Origin: Candidatus Binatia bacterium
GTDB lineage: Bacteria > Desulfobacterota > Binatia > UBA9968 > JAJDTQ01
Reading direction: 5' to 3'
DNA: 35,852 bases
Assembly: GCA_022823055.1 (NCBI GenBank)
Contig: JAJDXX010000109.1
Coordinates: 1 to 35,852 of the forward strand
Part shown: piece after piece, positions 32,754-35,852 of the stretch
Position numbering within the stretch: the stretch's first letter is position 1
How the letters are laid out: every line of letters begins with the position of its first letter
Position numbers and translations under genes: made by a program
Notes under the pieces: model-generated
Database searches by the model: none
What the model was told of the DNA's origin: nothing
What the model saw: only the letters and a program-made list of their open reading frames with translations

Positions 32754-33286
32754 CAGTCGGGCGCCGGTCCCTTGAGCGTCATGGGGACACCGGCCGCCAT
32801 GAAGTAAACGCGGCTCGCCACGCGTGCCACGGCCTGGTTGAGACGCCCGGCATGATCGCGAAAGGCGCGCGCCATGGCGTTGTCCGGTACGATGCCGAGC
32901 CCTACCTCGTTGGCCACCAGCACCACCGGTCCAGGGGCGGAGGCGAGCGCTTCGAGGAGCGCTTCACCGGCGGCGTCCACGTCACGTTCGTGGTGCATGA
33001 GGTTGCCGAGCCAGACCGTGAGGCAGTCCACCAACAGGCCGGTGGCTGGCGCGCTTTCCCTCCGGATCACGGCGGACAGCTCAAGGGGTTCCTCGACGGT
33101 GCGCCAGCTCGGGCCTCGGCGGGTTCGGTGCAACGCGATGCGCTCCGCCATCTCATCGTCCGTGACGACCGCGGTGGCTATGTAAACGCGTTGAGCCCAT
33201 GTTTTCGCAAGCCCCTCGGCGAAGGCGCTCTTGCCCGCGCGGGCGCCGCCCAGGACGAGCGTCACGGCTTTTGACGACCAGCCCAT
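32753..33286 (-). CDS. cobU: Adenosylcobinamide kinase / cobinamide-phosphate guanylyltransferase
   Basis: A 177-residue CobU/Cob[16 protein letters not shown] is the P-loop (usually GGARSGKS, here Ala replaces Ser), [20 protein letters not shown] contains the His that carries GMP in the guanylyl intermediate, and [10 protein letters not shown] and [13 protein letters not shown] are further family blocks. It phosphorylates adenosylcobinamide and converts it to the GDP form, the substrate of CobS. It is divergent from the nitrile hydratase genes, sharing an 80-base intergenic region. Confidence 0.93.
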   Translation of the reverse strand: MGWSSKAVTLVLGGARAGKSAFAEGLAKTWAQRVYIATAVVTDDEMAERIALHRTRRGPSWRTVEEPLELSAVIRRESAPATGLLVDCLTVWLGNLMHHERDVDAAGEALLEALASAPGPVVLVANEVGLGIVPDNAMARAFRDHAGRLNQAVARVASRVYFMAAGVPMTLKGPAPD

Positions 33287-33317
33287 TGAGGCGATAGCGT
33301 ACCAATCAGAAGCGTTC

Positions 33318-33346
33318 TTGACACCCCCAAGGCTTTTCCGTATTGC
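33318..33346 (+). promoter_or_regulatory. Sigma70-like promoter of the nitrile hydratase-type operon
   Basis: A perfect -35 box TTGACA (33318-33323) is followed after 17 bases by TATTGC (33341-33346) as -10. Transcription would start near 33353, about 14 bases before the first ATG (33367), leaving just enough room for its GGAGG ribosome binding site. Confidence 0.6.
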
Positions 33347-33366
33347 TGAAACCCACGGAGGACGCC

Positions 33367-33675
33367 ATGAAGAGGACCCATGACATGGGCGGGGACACGG
33401 ACGCGGGGGCCATCGACCGTACCGAGCACGCGATGGACGACTGGGAGGTTCTCGCCGATGCGCTGAACCAGGTGCTCGGGGTGAAGGGCATCAAGTGTAC
33501 GGACGAGACCCGGCGCGCGCGCGAGGACATGGATTCGGAAGCGTACCTGTCTCTGAGCTACTACGAGCGCTGGATCGCCAGCCTGGAGACCATCCTGGTG
33601 GAGAAGGGTCTCGTGACCCGGGAGGAGGTCGACCGGAAGGTGGCCGAGCTGGAAAATCGCTGGGGTGAGCCATGA
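33367..33675 (+). CDS. Nitrile hydratase-type beta subunit, N-terminal half
   Basis: A 102-residue protein matching the N-terminal half of nitrile hydratase beta subunits: MKRTHDMGG at the start (compare MNGIHDTGG in the family), then YLSLSYYERWIASLETILVE with KGLVTREEV, the helix that lies over the alpha-subunit active site. ATG 33367 has GGAGG 5 nt before it and gives the family start; an in-frame start at 33343 overlaps the ribosome binding site. In conventional enzymes this domain is fused to the next gene's product; here they are separate polypeptides, as in thiocyanate hydrolase. A role as the related metallochaperone (P14K/NhlE type) is a less likely alternative. Stop and next start overlap as ATGA. 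Confidence 0.8.
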   Translation: MKRTHDMGGDTDAGAIDRTEHAMDDWEVLADALNQVLGVKGIKCTDETRRAREDMDSEAYLSLSYYERWIASLETILVEKGLVTREEVDRKVAELENRWGEP

Positions 33676-33977
33676 GCGGCGCCGCGGTTTTCCGGGATGG
33701 CGCGGCGGTGCGAGTGAAGTCCCACTTCAAGCCGGGGCACGTGCGCACGCCGTTCTACATCAAGGGCAAGACCGGCTGGGTGGAACGGTGCTACGGCGAG
33801 TTCCGCAACCCGGAGTCCCTGGGCCACAGCGGCGACGGGTTGCCGCGGGTGCGTCTCTACTTGGTGGGGTTTCACCAGCAGGACGTGTGGGACGGTTACG
33901 ACGCGGGCAGCAAAGACAAGGTCTTCGTGGATATCTTCGAGCACTGGCTCGAGCCCGCCGCCGACGCGGGCGCCTGA
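33672..33977 (+). CDS. Nitrile hydratase-type beta subunit, C-terminal half
   Basis: A 101-residue SH3-like barrel equal to the C-terminal domain of nitrile hydratase beta: FRDGAAVRVKSHFKPGHVRT, PFYIKGKTGWVER and VFVDIFEHWLEP are the conserved blocks (compare GHTRMPRYVRGKTG and VDLWEDYLEP). The Arg of the HVRTP motif should face the active site. ATGA overlap with the preceding gene indicates coupled translation and an equimolar complex. It precedes the alpha subunit by 17 bases. Confidence 0.83.
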   Translation: MSGAAVFRDGAAVRVKSHFKPGHVRTPFYIKGKTGWVERCYGEFRNPESLGHSGDGLPRVRLYLVGFHQQDVWDGYDAGSKDKVFVDIFEHWLEPAADAGA

Positions 33978-33994
33978 GAAGAGGGGGGAAGACG

Positions 33995-34627
33995 ATGGCA
34001 CACGAGCACGAACCGGGAGAGGAGCACGAGGCGGGGCCGCGGCATGAGCTGAGCCACTGGGCCAAGCGGGCCTACGCCATGCGCGACATCCTGGTCGAGA
34101 AGGGCGTGGTGACGGAGAACGACATCCGCCAGCAGGCGGAGTTCACCGAGTCCAAGACGCCGGCCAACGGCGCCCGGCTGGTGGCGCTCTCCTGGACCGA
34201 TCCCGAGTTCAAGGCGCGGTTCATGGCCGATCCCAAGAAGGTGTGCGCCGAGATGGGCATCGACGCCAGCACCCTGAACGAGTTCGTGATCCTGGAGAAC
34301 ACGGACAAGGTGCGCCACATGGTCGTGTGCACGCTGTGCTCGTGCTACCCGCGTCCGATCCTGGGCCGGCCGCCGGACTGGTACAAGAGCTTCAACTACC
34401 GCAAGCGCGCGGTGAACGACCCGAGAGGGGTCATGCGCGAGTTCGGCCTGGATCTGCCCGACGACGTCGAGGTCCGGGTGCACGACAGCACCGCGGACAT
34501 GCGCTACCTGGTGATCCCGGCGCGCCCGGCGGGAACGGAGAACCTGAGCGTCGAGGAGTTGGAGAAGCTCGTCACGCGGGACAGCATGATCGGCGTGATG
34601 GACGCGTTGCCGTCCGTTCCGGAATAG
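33995..34627 (+). CDS. Nitrile hydratase-type alpha subunit (cobalt type)
   Basis: A 210-residue nitrile hydratase/thiocyanate hydrolase alpha-type subunit. The metal-binding loop is VCTLCSC (C112, C115, S116, C117), in which two cysteines become oxidised; Thr after the first Cys marks the cobalt rather than the iron class. Further blocks are PRPILGRPPDWYKS, the MREFGLDLPDDVEVRVHDS stretch and MRYLVIPARPAGTE with LVTRDSMIGV. The enzyme hydrates nitriles to amides, or thiocyanate to carbonyl sulfide if it is a thiocyanate hydrolase. GGGGGGAAG precedes the ATG. A separate activator gene was not found downstream within the window. Confidence 0.88.
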   Translation: MAHEHEPGEEHEAGPRHELSHWAKRAYAMRDILVEKGVVTENDIRQQAEFTESKTPANGARLVALSWTDPEFKARFMADPKKVCAEMGIDASTLNEFVILENTDKVRHMVVCTLCSCYPRPILGRPPDWYKSFNYRKRAVNDPRGVMREFGLDLPDDVEVRVHDSTADMRYLVIPARPAGTENLSVEELEKLVTRDSMIGVMDALPSVPE

Positions 34628-34635
34628 AGGGCGTC

Positions 34636-35811
34636 GTGTTTCACGTGGACCTTACGCCGTTCGGCGTCGACGTCGATCGCTTGCGCACCGACCGCCTGAG
34701 CCGCCTCCAGAGCACCATGCGCGAGCGCGGCCTGAGCGCGATGCTGCTCACCGACCCGCTCAACATCCGCTACGCCACCAACACCGTGCTATGGCTTAAC
34801 CTGCGCGCCACCGGTGTGCAGCGCTTTGCGCTGGTGCCCGCCGAGGGCGAGCCGTTGGTGTACGAGCGCTTCTTCGGCAGCGAGCGCGCCGCCGGTTACA
34901 AGAAGAATGATGCGATCCGGGGCTTCGGAGCCTTCATGTTCGGCATGCGGCCGCCGGTGGCTACCCAGGACTTCGTCAACCTGGCGGCCGACGGGTTGAA
35001 GGAGCTGGGTGTTGCCGGAGAACGGGTGGGAATCGATGCCTTGTGCCTTGGCGCGGTGGACCTCCTGCGGGAGAGCGGCTTCGCGGTGGTGGACGGTCTT
35101 CCGGCCGTCGGAGAGGCGCGCGTGGTCAAGACGCAGGACGAGGTGGCGCTGATCCGCTGGACCAGCCGTGCGAAAGAGGGCGGCTACGACTTGGTGCGGC
35201 AGGCGGTGCGCAAGCCCCCGGTGGTGGAGGAGCGGCTCAGCCGCATGATGCTCGAATACCTGCTGGAGCAGGGCTTCGAGGCGGGCAGCGAGTTCATCTC
35301 GATCTTCGATTCCTCACGGATGGCCATCCGGCCGCATCGCGAGCCCATGGGCATGGACCTGGTGATGACCGAGGGCGATCTGGTCATCTGCGACGCCACC
35401 GTGGCCGGCCCGGGCGGCTACTACAGCGATTTCGCGCGGACCTTCTGCCACGGCACTCCGTCCCAGGCGGACCGGGACCGCTACGCCGAGGCATACGCGA
35501 CGCTGCAGGAGGCTCTGGGTTACGTCCGGCCCGGTCCGTGCACCGAACTGTTCGCCCGCTTCGGCAGGGATTCCACCTCGCGGCTACCCGGCTTGGACGG
35601 GTTTCACGGGGTCGGCATGTGCATCTACGAGGCGCCCTGGCTGCGCGGGTTCGATCCCCCGGAGTACAACCTGTCCCTGGAAGAGAACATGATCATCGCC
35701 CTGGAGATCAACCACCACCCGGTGAAGCTGGAGCACCTGCTGCGGGTCACGGCAGACGGGGCCGAGATTCTCTCCACCTATCCCATGGAGCCGGAGCTGA
35801 CGCCGGCGTAG
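34636..35811 (+). CDS. M24-family (Xaa-Pro peptidase/creatinase-fold) protein
   Basis: A 391-residue protein with a creatinase N-terminal domain (about 15-150, LQSTMRERGLSAMLLTDPLN followed by IRYAT) and a C-terminal pita-bread M24 domain. Visible metal-site regions are ICDATVAGPGGYYSDFART (two Asp), GFHGVGMCIYEAPW (His) and LEENMIIALEINHH (Glu), so a metal-dependent peptidase or creatinase-like amidinohydrolase is likely. GTG 34636 lies 9 bases after the alpha-subunit stop and follows AGAGGG by about 5 nt; the frame is open further upstream inside that gene, but those residues are a shadow. It is probably in the same operon as the nitrile hydratase-type genes. The substrate is unknown. Confidence 0.84.
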   Translation: MFHVDLTPFGVDVDRLRTDRLSRLQSTMRERGLSAMLLTDPLNIRYATNTVLWLNLRATGVQRFALVPAEGEPLVYERFFGSERAAGYKKNDAIRGFGAFMFGMRPPVATQDFVNLAADGLKELGVAGERVGIDALCLGAVDLLRESGFAVVDGLPAVGEARVVKTQDEVALIRWTSRAKEGGYDLVRQAVRKPPVVEERLSRMMLEYLLEQGFEAGSEFISIFDSSRMAIRPHREPMGMDLVMTEGDLVICDATVAGPGGYYSDFARTFCHGTPSQADRDRYAEAYATLQEALGYVRPGPCTELFARFGRDSTSRLPGLDGFHGVGMCIYEAPWLRGFDPPEYNLSLEENMIIALEINHHPVKLEHLLRVTADGAEILSTYPMEPELTPA

Positions 35812-35836
35812 TGAGACGGCGAAACCCCGCCACCCC

Positions 35837-35852
35837 GAAACGTCATTCCCGC
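35837..35852. repeat. Start of a GTCATTCCCGC repeat, cut by the window edge
   Basis: GAAACGTCATTCCCGC is identical to 27787-27802 and begins the same hairpin-forming repeat as the 16170-16288 element. The rest lies outside the window. Confidence 0.6.

Noticed and set aside
33367-34627. Firm assignment as thiocyanate hydrolase
   Set aside because: The split-beta layout fits, but subunit sizes differ and residues distinguishing it from nitrile hydratase cannot be judged by eye.
34243-34635. Upstream extension of the M24 peptidase gene into the nitrile hydratase alpha gene
   Set aside because: It lies out of frame within a well-supported gene; GTG 34636 with AGAGGG gives the expected N-terminus.
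1-35852. CRISPR array, tRNA, rRNA, integrase or complete insertion sequence
   Set aside because: Repeats present are dispersed palindromes without regular spacers, and no transposase, integrase, tRNA cloverleaf or rRNA segment was recognised.

Overview
The window is GC-rich, densely coding bacterial chromosome. A TonB-dependent outer-membrane receptor, a TonB protein and a lipoprotein-type binding protein show a Gram-negative cell envelope. The mix of flavin, decarboxylase and amidohydrolase genes with dispersed REP-like palindromes would fit an uncultured soil- or marine-type proteobacterium or relative (delta-/Tectomicrobia-/Binatota-like). That placement is inference only; no rRNA, tRNA or ribosomal marker was recognised.

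Left part (1-4500): a truncated GST start, a group II PLP decarboxylase, then a leftward run of an Mrr-type restriction enzyme, a DUF2283 protein and an FrsA-like alpha/beta hydrolase. Middle left (4545-11581), all rightward: a TPR protein, MoxR ATPase (CoxD-like), VWA protein (CoxE-like), two XdhC/CoxF-family proteins, an archaeal-type CTP-dependent riboflavin kinase, a UbiX-type flavin prenyltransferase, two PNPOx-fold flavoproteins and a PF04909 amidohydrolase. This reads as a cofactor-maturation block: CoxDE/XdhC for a molybdenum hydroxylase, RibK plus UbiX for FMN and prenyl-FMN. Neither a Mo hydroxylase nor a UbiD is present in the window. Next come a radical-SAM sulfatase-maturase-like protein, an aminotransferase, a Pht5-like protein, an orphan ABC ATPase and adenine deaminase.

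Right part (18236-33286) is a vitamin B12 region. btuB and tonB each lie behind their own cobalamin riboswitch; an unrelated SDR gene follows; btuF-btuC-btuD are translationally coupled; then cobT, cobS, cobC, cobD and cbiB run rightward and cobU-cobQ leftward. These genes cover uptake, salvage, aminopropanol-arm addition and nucleotide-loop assembly. No corrin-ring genes are present. A DUF433/DUF5615 toxin-antitoxin pair, with a frameshifted toxin, sits between cbiB and cobQ, and a MetE-like gene remnant sits between btuF and cobT.

The right end (33367-35811) holds a three-gene nitrile hydratase-type enzyme whose beta subunit is split in two (the thiocyanate-hydrolase layout), behind a good sigma70-like promoter, followed by an M24-family peptidase homologue. 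At least three families of short palindromic repeats are scattered between genes, including a perfect 36-bp inverted repeat just upstream of adenine deaminase.
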